Assembly (NCBI RefSeq): GCF_001368915.1
Contig: NZ_CSTE01000002.1
Span: 410,248-474,247, forward strand
Source of the DNA: Haloferax massiliensis
GTDB taxonomy: Archaea > Halobacteriota > Halobacteria > Halobacteriales > Haloferacaceae
Direction: 5' to 3'
DNA: 64,000 nucleotides
The notes beneath the pieces are model-generated. The model ran no database searches. It was not told the origin of the DNA and saw nothing but the letters and a program-made list of their open reading frames with translations. The stretch's first letter is position 1. Each line of letters begins with the position of its first letter. Shown piece by piece: positions 8,305 through 18,035 of this stretch. The position numbers and the translations under genes were made by a program.

Positions 8305-10656
8305 TCAGGCCCGCGTCCCCGTCAGCGACTCCAACAGCAGGACCGCCGTGTCCTTCGCCAGCGGGTCGTTCGCGTTGCCGCACTGCGGCGACTGCACGCA
8401 GGAGGGACAGCCGTCCTCGCAGTCGCAGTCCGAAATCAGGTCGGCGGTCTGGCGCATCAGCCCCTCCACGATGTCGTAGCCGGCGCGCGTGATGCCGACC
8501 CCGCCGGGGTGACCGTCGTAGATGAAGATAGTCGACTGGTCGGTGTGAGCGTGGTACGGCGTCGAGAGGCCGCCGATGTCGCCGCGGTCACAGAGGAGTC
8601 GGAGCGGAAACAGCGAAATCATCCCGTGTTCCGCGGCGTGGATGCCGCCGTCGAAGCCGTAGTCGCGGCCCTCCGGGCGGTCGCTCGATAGCTCGCGCAT
8701 CTCCGATTCCACGTCGCCGGGGACGGTGAAGTACAGCGCCTTCGTCCGCAGACTCGTCTCCGGCAGGTCGAGCAGTTGCTGGCCGACGGTCGTCCCGCGT
8801 TTCGGGTCGCGGCGCTCGAAGCCCGTTATCTGCTTGCGCATCGTCACCTCGGCGAACCGGACCTCCACGTCGGACCGCGCCGAAAGCGGCTTCGACAGGA
8901 TGTCCCGCTCGACCGTGATGTGCTTGTCGTGGAGGACGCGGGTGTAGTAGTCCGCCCACGTGGGTTGGAGCCGGGCGACGTCGCGGTCCAAATCCAACTC
9001 GGCGACCTCGTACGTCTGACCCTGATGGTGGTAGACCGCGCCGGGGTGGGCGTCCCGAAGCGCGTCGTCGAACGCCAGCGTGGCGATGGTCTCGTCGTTC
9101 CGCGAGTCCATCAACTGTATCTCGCGGTCGGTGATGGTTCGGAGGCTCATCGCGTGCTGCGGGCTCTCGCTCCCGTCGTGGGTCCATCGGAGGCCGTCGT
9201 CGGTCTCCCGGCGCGCCAGCGTGCCCTCGGCTTCGAGGTCGGAGACGACGCCGGGGAACGACCCGCCGAAGTACGATTCGTCGTCGGTCGAGAGCCAGTT
9301 CTCCGCGGCCGCGCAGGCGACGTGGGAGGGGAGGAGATGGTCGTTCTCCGGGTCGGAGACGGCGCGTTCGGGGTCGCCGTCGAAGAACTCCGCGGGGTGG
9401 TTCATCAGGTACTGGTCGAGTTGGTCCTCGCCGCCGACGAGGACGACCAACGCGGGCCTGTCGCCGCGACCCGCCCGCCCGGCCTGTTGCCACGCGGACA
9501 TCCGCGTGCCGGGGTAGCCGTCGATGAGCACCACGTCGAGGCCGCCCACGTCGACGCCGAGTTCGAGCGCGTTGGTGCTCCAGACCCCCGCGATGTCGCC
9601 GTCGTGCAGGCCGGCCTCTATCTCCCGTCGCCGGTCGTGGGTCAGCGAGGCCTGATACGCCGCCACCTCGCCTGCGAGCGCGTGTTCGCCGCGACTCCGG
9701 AGGTCGCTCGCGCTCTCGGAGGCGTACCGCTCGGCGGCCTGTCGGGCGCGGGTGAACGCCAGCGTCTGGTGGCCGCGCGCCACGAGGTCGACGAAGAGGT
9801 TCTTGGTCTCGACGTGACCCGAGCGCCGCCGCCCCGACCCGCCGGCGTCGGGATTGTCGTACTCCGGGGGATTCCAGAGGAGCCAGTCGGTCTCGCCGGT
9901 CCCGCTCGCGTCCTCCTCGACGAGCGCGAACGAGTCCTCGCGCTCGCCCGTGATGCGCGCGGCGTGTTCGACGGGGTTGCCGATGGTGGCCGAACAGCAG
10001 ACGAACTGCGGGTCGGCCCCGAACCGCTCGCAGACGCGCTTGAGCCGCCGAACGAGCAGGGCGACGTGACTCCCGAACACCCCGCGATAGCCGTGGACCT
10101 CGTCGATGACGACCGTCTCCAGCGAGGAGAAGAACCACTCCCACAGCCGGTGGGCGTGCGGGAGCAGCGCGTAATGTACCATGTCCGGGTTCGAGAGCAG
10201 CACCGTCGGCATCCGCTTTCTCACCTCGCGCTTCTCGGATTTCGACAGCCGGCCGGTGTACTGGTCGACCGAGACGCGACTGCCGAAGCCGAGACCGTGC
10301 GCGAGGTCCGACAGCGTGTCGAGTTGGTCGGCGACGAGCGCGTTCTGCGGGCCGAGATAGAGCGTCCGCCCGCCGTGGTCCATCGCCCGCTCGAACGCCG
10401 GCACGGTGTACGCGAGGCTCTTGCCGCTCGCGGTCCGCGTCGCCAACACGACGTTGTTCCCGTCGCGGATAGCCCCGACCGCCTCGGCCTGATGCCGGTA
10501 AAGCCGGTCGATGCCGCGGTCGTCGAGCGCCGACGCCAACCGCGGTTCGAGGTCCACGTCGGCGAAGGCGGGGTCGCGCGCCTCGAACCGGCGGTGAGAC
10601 CGAATCTGCCCCTCGTAGTACGGTCTGGTCCGGAGCCACTCGATGAGGTCGTCCAC
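8305..10656 (-). CDS. DEAD/DEAH-box helicase with C-terminal DUF1998 Cys cluster (MrfA-like)
   Basis: This 783-residue superfamily 2 DNA helicase belongs to the family of Bacillus MrfA, which acts in a UvrABC-independent excision pathway for mitomycin lesions. Seen are an RHQAEAV Q-motif region, Walker A TASGKS (75-80), DEVH, SATIGN, and motif VI QAGRAGRGD. The C-terminus carries Cys744, 746, 750, 753 and 759 (CDCEDGCPSC...C), the zinc-binding feature of DUF1998. It stands alone, divergent from the next gene. DNA repair is the family-based role. Confidence 0.88.
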   Translation of the reverse strand: MDDLIEWLRTRPYYEGQIRSHRRFEARDPAFADVDLEPRLASALDDRGIDRLYRHQAEAVGAIRDGNNVVLATRTASGKSLAYTVPAFERAMDHGGRTLYLGPQNALVADQLDTLSDLAHGLGFGSRVSVDQYTGRLSKSEKREVRKRMPTVLLSNPDMVHYALLPHAHRLWEWFFSSLETVVIDEVHGYRGVFGSHVALLVRRLKRVCERFGADPQFVCCSATIGNPVEHAARITGEREDSFALVEEDASGTGETDWLLWNPPEYDNPDAGGSGRRRSGHVETKNLFVDLVARGHQTLAFTRARQAAERYASESASDLRSRGEHALAGEVAAYQASLTHDRRREIEAGLHDGDIAGVWSTNALELGVDVGGLDVVLIDGYPGTRMSAWQQAGRAGRGDRPALVVLVGGEDQLDQYLMNHPAEFFDGDPERAVSDPENDHLLPSHVACAAAENWLSTDDESYFGGSFPGVVSDLEAEGTLARRETDDGLRWTHDGSESPQHAMSLRTITDREIQLMDSRNDETIATLAFDDALRDAHPGAVYHHQGQTYEVAELDLDRDVARLQPTWADYYTRVLHDKHITVERDILSKPLSARSDVEVRFAEVTMRKQITGFERRDPKRGTTVGQQLLDLPETSLRTKALYFTVPGDVESEMRELSSDRPEGRDYGFDGGIHAAEHGMISLFPLRLLCDRGDIGGLSTPYHAHTDQSTIFIYDGHPGGVGITRAGYDIVEGLMRQTADLISDCDCEDGCPSCVQSPQCGNANDPLAKDTAVLLLESLTGTRA

Positions 10657-10761
10657 ACGCCCACTGCGGACGTGGTCGCCCTAACGCTGTCGCAGGCCGG
10701 AACTGATAGCACGCGGCACGCCCGCCGCGCCGCTTTTGTTCTCTGCGTCCCGACGAAAGGT

Positions 10762-11193
10762 ATGAACGAGTCCGCGGACGCCGTGCTCATCTACGACGGC
10801 GAATGCGCCTACTGCTCGGTCGCCGCATCGGCGCTGAAGCGCCTCGACGACGTGGCGGCTATCTCGTGGTACGACGACGCGGCGCAGGCGTTCCTCGACG
10901 CCCAGTTCGCGGACGTCCCGTTCGCCATGGTGTTCGTCGACCGCCGAGAGCGCCGCGTGTACGCCGGCCGCGCCGCCGCGAAGGAACTCACCGACCGGGC
11001 CGGAATGCCCGGCCTCCTCGGCAGTCTCGTCCGCGACAACTACGACCGAATCGCCAAGGTCGTCGGCGCCGCCAGCGGCCGCGGCCGCGACCCCGACGAC
11101 GTCCACAGCGTCTACGACCTCGACGCCGACGCGGCCGGTCTGTTCTCGGCGCTCCTCGATAACGCCGAAAAGCGACCCGCCGAACTTTCGTAG
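10762..11193 (+). CDS. DCC-family (DUF393) thiol-disulfide oxidoreductase-like protein
   Basis: This small 143-residue protein has the diagnostic motif DGECAYC (12-18), i.e. DxxCxxC, near the N-terminus in a thioredoxin-like context. Proteins of this family are presumed thiol-disulfide oxidoreductases. The ATG at 10762 follows AAAGGT and begins MNESADAVLIYDGEC; the same frame stays open upstream but that part is antisense to the helicase. A DUF123 gene starts 22 bp downstream, so the two may be co-transcribed. Confidence 0.85.
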   Translation: MNESADAVLIYDGECAYCSVAASALKRLDDVAAISWYDDAAQAFLDAQFADVPFAMVFVDRRERRVYAGRAAAKELTDRAGMPGLLGSLVRDNYDRIAKVVGAASGRGRDPDDVHSVYDLDADAAGLFSALLDNAEKRPAELS

Positions 11194-11215
11194 TCGGGGC
11201 GACGTTCGTCACTCG

Positions 11216-11737
11216 ATGACCGCCCCGCGGAACCCGACCGACGTCGCCCCGACAGTCCACTCGCTCGACCCCGCGGCCCTCGGCACCGACGCCGACCCGC
11301 TGGCGCTCGATTCCCGGTCGCCCGTCGGGACCTACGCGCTGGTCTTCGACGCGCCCGAGACGACAATCGATGTCGGCGCGCTGGGCGAACACCGCCTCTC
11401 GGCGGGAGCCTACGTCTACGTCGGGAGCGCGTTCGGGACGGGCGGTCTCCGTCGCGTTCTCCGCCACCGACGCGTCGCCGCCGGCGACCACGACGCTCGC
11501 CACTGGCACGTCGATTACCTCGGCGGCTCCCCCGCCGTCGACCTCGCGCGCGTCGTCTGCGTCACCGACCGCGACGTGGAGTGCGCGGTGGCGACCGAAC
11601 TCGCGTCGTCGCTCGGTCCGGCGGGCGTCGACGGCTTCGGCTCGTCGGACTGCTCGTGCGACGCGCACCTCGCGCGCGGCGACTCGGTGGAGACGGCGAT
11701 TCCGCTCGTCGAAGAAGCGTTTCGGAGCAAAATGTGA
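11216..11737 (+). CDS. DUF123 (GIY-YIG-related) domain protein
   Basis: The 173-residue protein matches the DUF123 family: GTYALVF, then AGAYVYVGSAFGTGGLRRV, RHRR, HWHVDYL, and the C-terminal GSSDCSCDAHL cysteine/histidine signature. DUF123 is related to GIY-YIG nucleases and is fused to endonuclease III in some thermophiles, so a nucleic-acid processing role is suspected but unproven. It probably forms a two-gene unit with the DCC protein. Confidence 0.85.
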   Translation: MTAPRNPTDVAPTVHSLDPAALGTDADPLALDSRSPVGTYALVFDAPETTIDVGALGEHRLSAGAYVYVGSAFGTGGLRRVLRHRRVAAGDHDARHWHVDYLGGSPAVDLARVVCVTDRDVECAVATELASSLGPAGVDGFGSSDCSCDAHLARGDSVETAIPLVEEAFRSKM

Positions 11738-11763
11738 AGGGGAATGTCTTCCCCTTCTAACGC

Positions 11764-11791
11764 CCGAACCGGACCGGGCACCCCGGTTCGG
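11764..11791 (+). terminator. strong stem-loop downstream of DUF123 gene
   Basis: Perfect 9-bp arms CCGAACCGG and CCGGTTCGG enclose a 10-nt loop, 27 nt past the DUF123 stop. There is no long U tract, so this may be an RNA 3'-end structure rather than a classical archaeal terminator. Confidence 0.4.
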
Positions 11792-11959
11792 ACGATAAGC
11801 CGGTTGTCAGAGGCACCCCGGCACACCCTTCTACTCCCGCCACACGCTTTACTTCACCCATCGCATCACTCACTCAGCGGATGACTCGAACTATAAAAGC
11901 AATTCGCTCATTTATATTCTAACCCTCCTCCCTCCTGCCATTTAAGTAGTAACACGCGC

Positions 11960-12757
11960 ATGAGATTCGACATGGTTCAGCCCGAGGCGAACGAGGTGTT
12001 CGACGTGCTCGCGTCGCGGGCAGACGTGCTCGCCGCCGTCGTTCGCCAGCCTCGGACGACGGCGGAACTCGCGGGCGACCTCCCGGTGTCGCGGTCGACG
12101 GTCGACCGCGGGCTCCGCGAGCTAGAGCGCGCGGGCTTCGTCGAGACGAAAGACGGCGTCCACCGCCCGACGCTCGCCGGTCGAATGGCGCTCGACACGT
12201 ACTCGCACTTCGTCGAGTGTCTGGACGACATCGACGCGGCCGCCGCGGTGCTCGACTCGCTCGACTCGGACGTGCCGCTCGCGCCGGCGTTCCTCGACGG
12301 CTGTGGGGCCATCGCCGTCGCCGACGGGGGTTCGGGCCCCGCGCTCTCGAAGCTCACGTCGTTCGTCGAGGAGGCCGAGTCGGTGCGCGGGTGCGTCCGC
12401 GGGGCGCTCCCCTCGCAGGTCGACGCCTACTACCGGACCGTCGTCCAAAACGGTACCCCGGTCGACCTCGTCGCCACCGACGACGTGGTCCAGCGACTCG
12501 TCACCGCCTATCGGCCGCAGCTCGCCGAGGCGTGGTCGGTCGACTCCTTCTCGCTTCAGGCGGTCGAGTCGCTTCCCTACAGCCTCGTCGTCTCCGACCT
12601 CCCGGACAGCCCCGTCGCGTTTCTCGTCGCGTACTCCGAGCGCGGCCTCGCGGGAATCATCTACAACGAGTCGCGGCCGGCGGTGGCGTGGGCCAGACGG
12701 CGCATCGACGACTGGCGGAACGACGCCGCGCCGCTCCCCCGGCCGTCGGGCGACTGA
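11960..12757 (+). CDS. winged-helix transcriptional regulator
   Basis: This 265-residue haloarchaeal regulator has an N-terminal winged helix (residues about 10-70: ADVLAAVVRQPRTTAELAG, SRSTVDRGLRELERAGFVE) and a C-terminal effector-like domain of about 170 residues resembling the middle/C-terminal region of FilR1-type archaeal regulators. A TATA-like CATTTAAG lies about 33 nt before the ATG at 11972 (MVQPEANEVF), so initiation there is also possible. The target and ligand are unknown. An aminotransferase gene follows 70 bp downstream. Confidence 0.8.
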   Translation: MRFDMVQPEANEVFDVLASRADVLAAVVRQPRTTAELAGDLPVSRSTVDRGLRELERAGFVETKDGVHRPTLAGRMALDTYSHFVECLDDIDAAAAVLDSLDSDVPLAPAFLDGCGAIAVADGGSGPALSKLTSFVEEAESVRGCVRGALPSQVDAYYRTVVQNGTPVDLVATDDVVQRLVTAYRPQLAEAWSVDSFSLQAVESLPYSLVVSDLPDSPVAFLVAYSERGLAGIIYNESRPAVAWARRRIDDWRNDAAPLPRPSGD

Positions 12758-12827
12758 GTCCCCGCCGCCTGCGGCCGATGTCCCCGAGACCCCAACGACT
12801 TACGGGAGCGACCGCGAAGGAGTCCTA

Positions 12828-13955
12828 ATGACGACGACGTTTCCCGGAATCCCCTATCTGGAGTGGATTGTCGACCGGGCGGCCGAGGCCACCCACGACC
12901 TCGCGACGAGCGACCTCGGCTCGTCCCGGCGCGGCGACGACCTCGCTCCGCCGGTTCTCGCGGGTCGCTCGGACCCCGAGGACGCGACGCTCGCCGGCCA
13001 ACTCGCGGAACGCTACGGCGTCTCCGAGTCGTCGGTCCTCGTCACCGCGGGCGCGACGAACGCGAACTTCCTCGCCGCCTGCGCCCTCCTCGACCTCGCG
13101 TCCGGCGACGACGAAGACCGCGACGAGGCCGACGCCCCGCGTCCGCAGGTGCTCGTCGAGAAACCCGGCTACCAGCCGCTCGTGGCCACGTCGGAGGCGC
13201 TCGGAGCGCGCGTCGACCGCTTCGTCCGCCCGCCGGAGTACGACTACGAACTCGAACCGCACCGCCTCGACGGGGCCTCGACCGACGCCTTCGCCTACGC
13301 CATCGTCACCAACCGCCACAACCCGTCGGGCAAACTCACGCCGCGCGCCGAACTCGCCGAGGTCGCGGCCGCCGCGGGCGACGCCGGCGGCTACCTCCTC
13401 GTCGACGAGGTGTACGCGCCCTTCGTCGACCCCGCGGTCGACGGCCCCTTCGGCGGCACCACGGCGTCCGGTCTCGACAACACCGTCGTCACCGGGTCGC
13501 TGACGAAGTTCTACGGCCTCGGCGGGCTCCGCGTCGGCTGGATTATCGGCCCCGAGGAGGTCGTCGAGCGCGCCCGCTCGGCGTCGATGTACCTGCCCGC
13601 GGTCGCCGAGCCGAGCACCAAGCTCGCCCGGCGCGCGCTCCACCACGGCGACGACATCGAGACCGCCGCCCGCGAACACCTCTCGGCGAACCACGACCTG
13701 CTGGCGACGTTCGTCGCCGACCGCGACGACCTCGACGGGCGCATCCACGCCGGCGGGACGTTCGCCTTCCTCGACCACGCCTCGGCCGACGGCGACGCGG
13801 TCGTCGACGCCGCGTGGGACCGCGGCGTCCTCGTCGTTCCCGGCGGCTTCTTCGACGCGCCGGAGTCGTTCCGCATCTCGCTGGGCGGCGACCCCGAGGC
13901 GATGGACGCCGGACTCGACGCCTTCGGCGACGCGCTCGACGACCTCGCCGAGTAA
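12828..13955 (+). CDS. PLP-dependent aminotransferase, class I/II
   Basis: This is a 375-residue fold-type I aminotransferase. Visible landmarks are TAGATNANF (phosphate cup region), NRHNPSG with Asn165, LVDEVY with Asp193, the Schiff-base lysine Lys227 in GSLTKFYG, and Arg235 in LRVGWI. The ATG at 12828 (MTTTFPGIPYLEW) comes after AGGAGTCCTA. The amino-acid substrate cannot be read from these motifs. The gene converges with the CBS-ParB protein, only 11 bp away. Confidence 0.88.
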   Translation: MTTTFPGIPYLEWIVDRAAEATHDLATSDLGSSRRGDDLAPPVLAGRSDPEDATLAGQLAERYGVSESSVLVTAGATNANFLAACALLDLASGDDEDRDEADAPRPQVLVEKPGYQPLVATSEALGARVDRFVRPPEYDYELEPHRLDGASTDAFAYAIVTNRHNPSGKLTPRAELAEVAAAAGDAGGYLLVDEVYAPFVDPAVDGPFGGTTASGLDNTVVTGSLTKFYGLGGLRVGWIIGPEEVVERARSASMYLPAVAEPSTKLARRALHHGDDIETAAREHLSANHDLLATFVADRDDLDGRIHAGGTFAFLDHASADGDAVVDAAWDRGVLVVPGGFFDAPESFRISLGGDPEAMDAGLDAFGDALDDLAE

Positions 13956-13966
13956 CGCGGCGTTTC

Positions 13967-14764
13967 TTACTGTTCGGTCTTCTCGATGAGCGGGTGCTGG
14001 AGGTAGTCGTTGACCTCCACGTCCGCGAGCGACCGGAGGCCGCCGAGGCGGGCCATCCTGCGCAGGCCCAACTCGTCGACGTCCTCCGGCGAGACCGTGA
14101 GCACGTGCGCGAGCATCCGGTCGATGCCGAGTCGCCTCGCGGCCATCGCCCGGTGGTGCCCGTCCACGAGCAGCGTCTCGGGACCGTGGGAGACGACGAT
14201 GAGCGGCTCCGCGAGGCCGTTCTGGAGTTCGTACTTCCGGCCTTCGAGCTCGTCGCCGTACACCTCCCGCTGGGTCGGAATCAGCGAGCCGACCTCGACT
14301 TCCCGCTCGCCGACGCCGATGGACGTGTCGTGGGTCCGTTCGAGCATCTCGCGGGTGCTCTGGACCTTCGAGGGCGTCGTCCGCTCGATTTGGCTCCGCA
14401 CCGCGTCGCCGTTCGAAAAGAGGCCGAGCAACACCCGGTCGTCGTCGACGACGGGGAGGAACTGGTGGCCGGTGCGGAAGATGACGCGCGCGGCGTTCTT
14501 CACCGTCATCTCCGGGCGGACGACCACGAGGTCGCGGCTCATCACCGACTCGACCCGCACGTCGCCGTTGACTTCCAACAGGTCTATCGCGCCGACGAAC
14601 CCGAGGAGGCGGTGCTCGTCGTCGACGACCGGGAGCCCGCCGTACTGCGGGCCGGCCTTGAGTTTGTCGACCACGTCGGTGACCCACGCGCCCGGGCCGA
14701 CGGTCTCCACGCCGGTCGTCATGTACGCGTCGACGCGCACGTCGTCGAGTTCCATCGGTGTCAT
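13967..14764 (-). CDS. CBS-pair protein with ParB/SerK-like C-terminal domain
   Basis: This 265-residue protein joins two CBS motifs (about 8-62 and 68-125), which usually sense adenosine ligands, to a ParB/sulfiredoxin-fold domain. The domain has the loop LLVDGHHRAMAARRLG (198-213). The DGHxR loop is shared by ParB-type proteins and by archaeal ADP-dependent serine kinases (SerK). I place the start at MTPMELDD (14764) because the upstream 40 in-frame residues are Arg-rich and unlike coding sequence. Function unproven; nucleotide-regulated CTPase or kinase is possible. Confidence 0.8.
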   Translation of the reverse strand: MTPMELDDVRVDAYMTTGVETVGPGAWVTDVVDKLKAGPQYGGLPVVDDEHRLLGFVGAIDLLEVNGDVRVESVMSRDLVVVRPEMTVKNAARVIFRTGHQFLPVVDDDRVLLGLFSNGDAVRSQIERTTPSKVQSTREMLERTHDTSIGVGEREVEVGSLIPTQREVYGDELEGRKYELQNGLAEPLIVVSHGPETLLVDGHHRAMAARRLGIDRMLAHVLTVSPEDVDELGLRRMARLGGLRSLADVEVNDYLQHPLIEKTEQ

Positions 14765-14920
14765 GGCATTCCTCGCATCTCGGTCGTCCCGCGGTTGACC
14801 GCGGAGCGCCCTAAACGTATCTGCGACGAAAAACGAGGAGCGACGGCGACTGGCGTCGTGCCCGAACCCGGCCGGGGATGCCACACCGCCGAGTCGCCGA
14901 GACGCGCCGCGGCGTCCGCG

Positions 14921-17900
14921 TTACGCGTCGATGGCGCGCGCGAGCACCTCGACGGGGTGCGGCGGGTCGTCGGTCGCGCCGTCCATGTCTTCGAGTTGCG
15001 TCCGGCAGGACGCGCCGGGGGCGACGACCACGTCGCCCGGACTCTCGGCCACTTGGCCTTCGAGGATGTTTCCGATGGCCTTCGACATGGAGTAGTGTTC
15101 GGCCTCGTAGCCGAACGACCCGGACATCCCGCAACACGTCGAGTCCAGCGGGTCCACCTCGAAGCCGGCGCGGCGGAGGACGCCCACGGCGTGGTGGTCC
15201 TTCTTCGTGGACTTCTGGTGGCAGTGTCCGTGATACGTCAGGTAGTCGTCCTGCGGGCGGAACGACAGCGACTCGTCCAGCCGGAACGCGTCGACGTACT
15301 CCATGACGCCGTAGGCGTTTTCGGCGACGGCCTCCACGTCGTCGCCTGAGAGCAAGTCGAGGTAGTCCGACTGGAACATCACCGCGTCGGAGGGCTCACA
15401 GAGGACGACGTCCCAGCCCTCCTCGACGTACGGTGCGAGCACCTCGACGTTCTGCTCGGCGTCGGCGCGGGCCTTGTCGAGAAAGCCCTTCGAGTGCGGG
15501 GGCCGACCGGAGCCGGCGACGCCCTCCGGAATCCGGACGTGGACGTTCGCGGCCTCAAGCGACTTCACGGCGGCCTTGCCGACCTCGGGGTGGTTGTAGT
15601 TCGTGTAGGTGTCGGGGAACAACAGCGCCTTGCGGTCGGCCTCCGCCTCCGGGACGCCGGCCCCGCCGCGGCTCTCGAACCAGTCGACGAAGCTCGTCGA
15701 GTGGAACGTCGGAAGCGAGCGCTCCTTGGCGATGCCGACGGTCTTCTCCATGAGCGTCCGCGCGCCCGGCACCTTCGTCGCCGCGTTGGCGAGCGGGGCG
15801 AACGCCGACCCGAGTTTGGACAGCGAGTCGATGTTGGCGAACAGCTTGTCGCGGAAGCTGGAGCCGTTGCGCTGGTGGTACTCGTGGACGACCTCGGCTT
15901 TCATCTTCGCCATGTCGACCTCGCTGGGGCAGTCCTTCGAACAGCCCTTACAGCCGACACAGAGGTCGAGCACCTCGTCGACGAACTCGTCGGTGAACAT
16001 CTCGTCTTCGGGGAGGCCGCCGCTCATGGCCTGCCGGAGCATGTTGGCGCGGCCGCGGGTCGCCTGAATCTCCTCTTCGGCGGCGCGGAACGTCGGGCAC
16101 ATCACGCCGCCGACGGTGGACTGCTGGCCGCGACAGCCGGCACAGCCGTGGCAGAGTTCGACCATGCCCTCGAACCCGTTGTCGTTGTCCCAGTTCAGCG
16201 CCGGTTCGAAGCCGGCGTCGAACTCGTAGTCGGGGGAAAAGCGGAGGTTCTCGGTCATGTCGTGGTCGCCGCAGATGTTCCCCGGATTCAGGAGCCAATC
16301 GGGGTCGAACGCGGTCTTGAGGTCGCGGAAGACGTTCCAGAGGTGGTCGCCGTACAGCTTGCGGTTCCACTGGGTCCGCGCGCGGCCATCGCCGTGCTCG
16401 CCGGAGACGGAGCCGCCGTACTTGACGACGAGGTCCGTCACCTCGTCGGCGATGGCCTCGAACGTCTCGACGCCCTCGGCCGTCTTCGTGTTGACGAGCG
16501 GGCGGATGTGCAGGACGCCCGGCCCCGCGTGGGCGTAGTACGACGCGAAGGTGTCGTGCTCGTCGAGGATGTCCTGGAAGTCGGAGACGTACGCCGGGAG
16601 GTTCTCGGCCGGGATGGCGGTGTCCTCGATGTACGCGATGTGCTTTTCGTCGGTCGTCCGCGAGAGGAGAATCGGGAGCCCCGACTTGCGCATCTTCCAG
16701 AACTTCGCGCGGGTGTCGGCGTCGTGGGCCTCCATGAAGTCGGTCGCGCGGCGCTCCGTCTCGGTCACCGAGGCCGAGCCCTCGTCGGGGTCGAACTCGG
16801 TCCCGTCGGGGTCGATGACGCGGTCTTCGATGAGGTTCGCAACCTTCTGTTTACCGGCCTCGTCGGAGTCGGCGTAGAACTCCACGAGGAGCGTCGAGTC
16901 CGTGCCCTCTGGGAGCATCCCGACCACGTCCGCGAACTCGGCGGTATCGCGCGCGAGGTCGAGAAGCACGTCGTCCATCACCTCGACGGCCGCGGGCTCG
17001 TGTTCGAGGATGGGCGCGACATCGTGCATCGCGTCGATGACGTCGTCGTAGGTGAGAAGCGCCACCGACGCGGTGTTCGGAATCTCCTCCAGCGAGACGG
17101 TCGCCTTCGTCACGATACCGAGCGTTCCTTCGCTCCCGGCGATGAGCCGGCCGAGGTTGACGCGGCCGGCCTCCCAGTCCCCGTCGATGCCGGTATCGTC
17201 CGGCGTGCGGCGCTCGCCGCGCATCTCGTCGACGAGCATGTCGAGGTTGTAGCCGGAGACGTTGCGCTTCAGGTCGGGGAAGCGCTCTGCAATCTCGTCG
17301 GCCTCCTCGTCGAGTATCCGCGCGATTTCGGCGTAGATGCGCGCTTCGAGGTCGCCGTCGGGGTCGCCGGACTCGCGGAGCTCGTCGACGCTCACCTCGC
17401 CGAACGTCGTCACCGTCCCGTCCGCGAGGACGATTTCCAGCTCTTCGATGTAGTAGTCCGTCTTGCCGTACTTCAGCGAGTGCGAGCCGGTGGAGTTGTT
17501 GCCGATTGCGCCGCCGAGCGCGGAGCGGTCGCCCCACGCCGGGTCGGGCGCGAACTTCAGGCCGTGGGGTGCGAGCTCCTCGTTGAGCTCGCCGAGGCGG
17601 ACGCCCGCTTCGGCCGTGGCCGTCCGCGCCTCGGGGTCGATCTCCTCGACGCCGCCCATGTGGCGGACGAGGTCGAGGACGACGGCCTCGCTGACGGTCT
17701 GGCCGGCGAGGCTCGTGCCGCCGCCGCGGGGGAGGACGGGAATCTCCCGGCCGGCGCAGTACTCCATCACCGCCGCCACGTCGGCCGTCGAGGTCGGCAT
17801 GACGACGCCGATGGGGACTTGTTCGTAGGCCGACGCGTCGGTCGCGTACAGCGTTCTCGTGTAGGTGTCGAAGCGCACGTCGCCCTCGACGAGGGATTCG

Positions 17901-18001
17901 AGGTCGTCGACCAGCCCCGGCCGCTCGACGTCGTCGCTGACGTAGTCGTAATCGCCAGCGAGCGCGGGGTCGGTGGCCGGTTCGTGCGTGTTGGATGCCA
18001 T
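14921..18001 (-). CDS. FAD-linked dehydrogenase / Fe-S / CCG-domain fusion (D-lactate or glycolate oxidation)
   Basis: This 1026-residue fusion unites a GlcD/DLD-type FAD domain (FAD loop PRGGGTSLAGQ, 91-101) with a GlpC/GlcF-type C-terminus: a 4Fe-4S cluster motif CVGCKGCSKDCP and a CCG domain containing CCGMSGSFGYE. Such enzymes oxidise 2-hydroxyacids, most likely D-lactate, and pass electrons to the quinone pool. Lactate permease lies just upstream on the same strand. Its own promoter (TATA 18036-18043) and a palindrome precede the ATG at 18001. Glycolate is the alternative substrate. Confidence 0.87.
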   Translation of the reverse strand: MASNTHEPATDPALAGDYDYVSDDVERPGLVDDLESLVEGDVRFDTYTRTLYATDASAYEQVPIGVVMPTSTADVAAVMEYCAGREIPVLPRGGGTSLAGQTVSEAVVLDLVRHMGGVEEIDPEARTATAEAGVRLGELNEELAPHGLKFAPDPAWGDRSALGGAIGNNSTGSHSLKYGKTDYYIEELEIVLADGTVTTFGEVSVDELRESGDPDGDLEARIYAEIARILDEEADEIAERFPDLKRNVSGYNLDMLVDEMRGERRTPDDTGIDGDWEAGRVNLGRLIAGSEGTLGIVTKATVSLEEIPNTASVALLTYDDVIDAMHDVAPILEHEPAAVEVMDDVLLDLARDTAEFADVVGMLPEGTDSTLLVEFYADSDEAGKQKVANLIEDRVIDPDGTEFDPDEGSASVTETERRATDFMEAHDADTRAKFWKMRKSGLPILLSRTTDEKHIAYIEDTAIPAENLPAYVSDFQDILDEHDTFASYYAHAGPGVLHIRPLVNTKTAEGVETFEAIADEVTDLVVKYGGSVSGEHGDGRARTQWNRKLYGDHLWNVFRDLKTAFDPDWLLNPGNICGDHDMTENLRFSPDYEFDAGFEPALNWDNDNGFEGMVELCHGCAGCRGQQSTVGGVMCPTFRAAEEEIQATRGRANMLRQAMSGGLPEDEMFTDEFVDEVLDLCVGCKGCSKDCPSEVDMAKMKAEVVHEYHQRNGSSFRDKLFANIDSLSKLGSAFAPLANAATKVPGARTLMEKTVGIAKERSLPTFHSTSFVDWFESRGGAGVPEAEADRKALLFPDTYTNYNHPEVGKAAVKSLEAANVHVRIPEGVAGSGRPPHSKGFLDKARADAEQNVEVLAPYVEEGWDVVLCEPSDAVMFQSDYLDLLSGDDVEAVAENAYGVMEYVDAFRLDESLSFRPQDDYLTYHGHCHQKSTKKDHHAVGVLRRAGFEVDPLDSTCCGMSGSFGYEAEHYSMSKAIGNILEGQVAESPGDVVVAPGASCRTQLEDMDGATDDPPHPVEVLARAIDA

Positions 18002-18035
18002 TGATTAGCTCTGTCGTATGTCGGTTGGCGTGAAC

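Noticed and set aside
8776-10750. Extended plus-strand frame running into the DCC gene
   Set aside because: It is antisense to the helicase; the DCC protein has a good ATG at 10762 and its motif just after.
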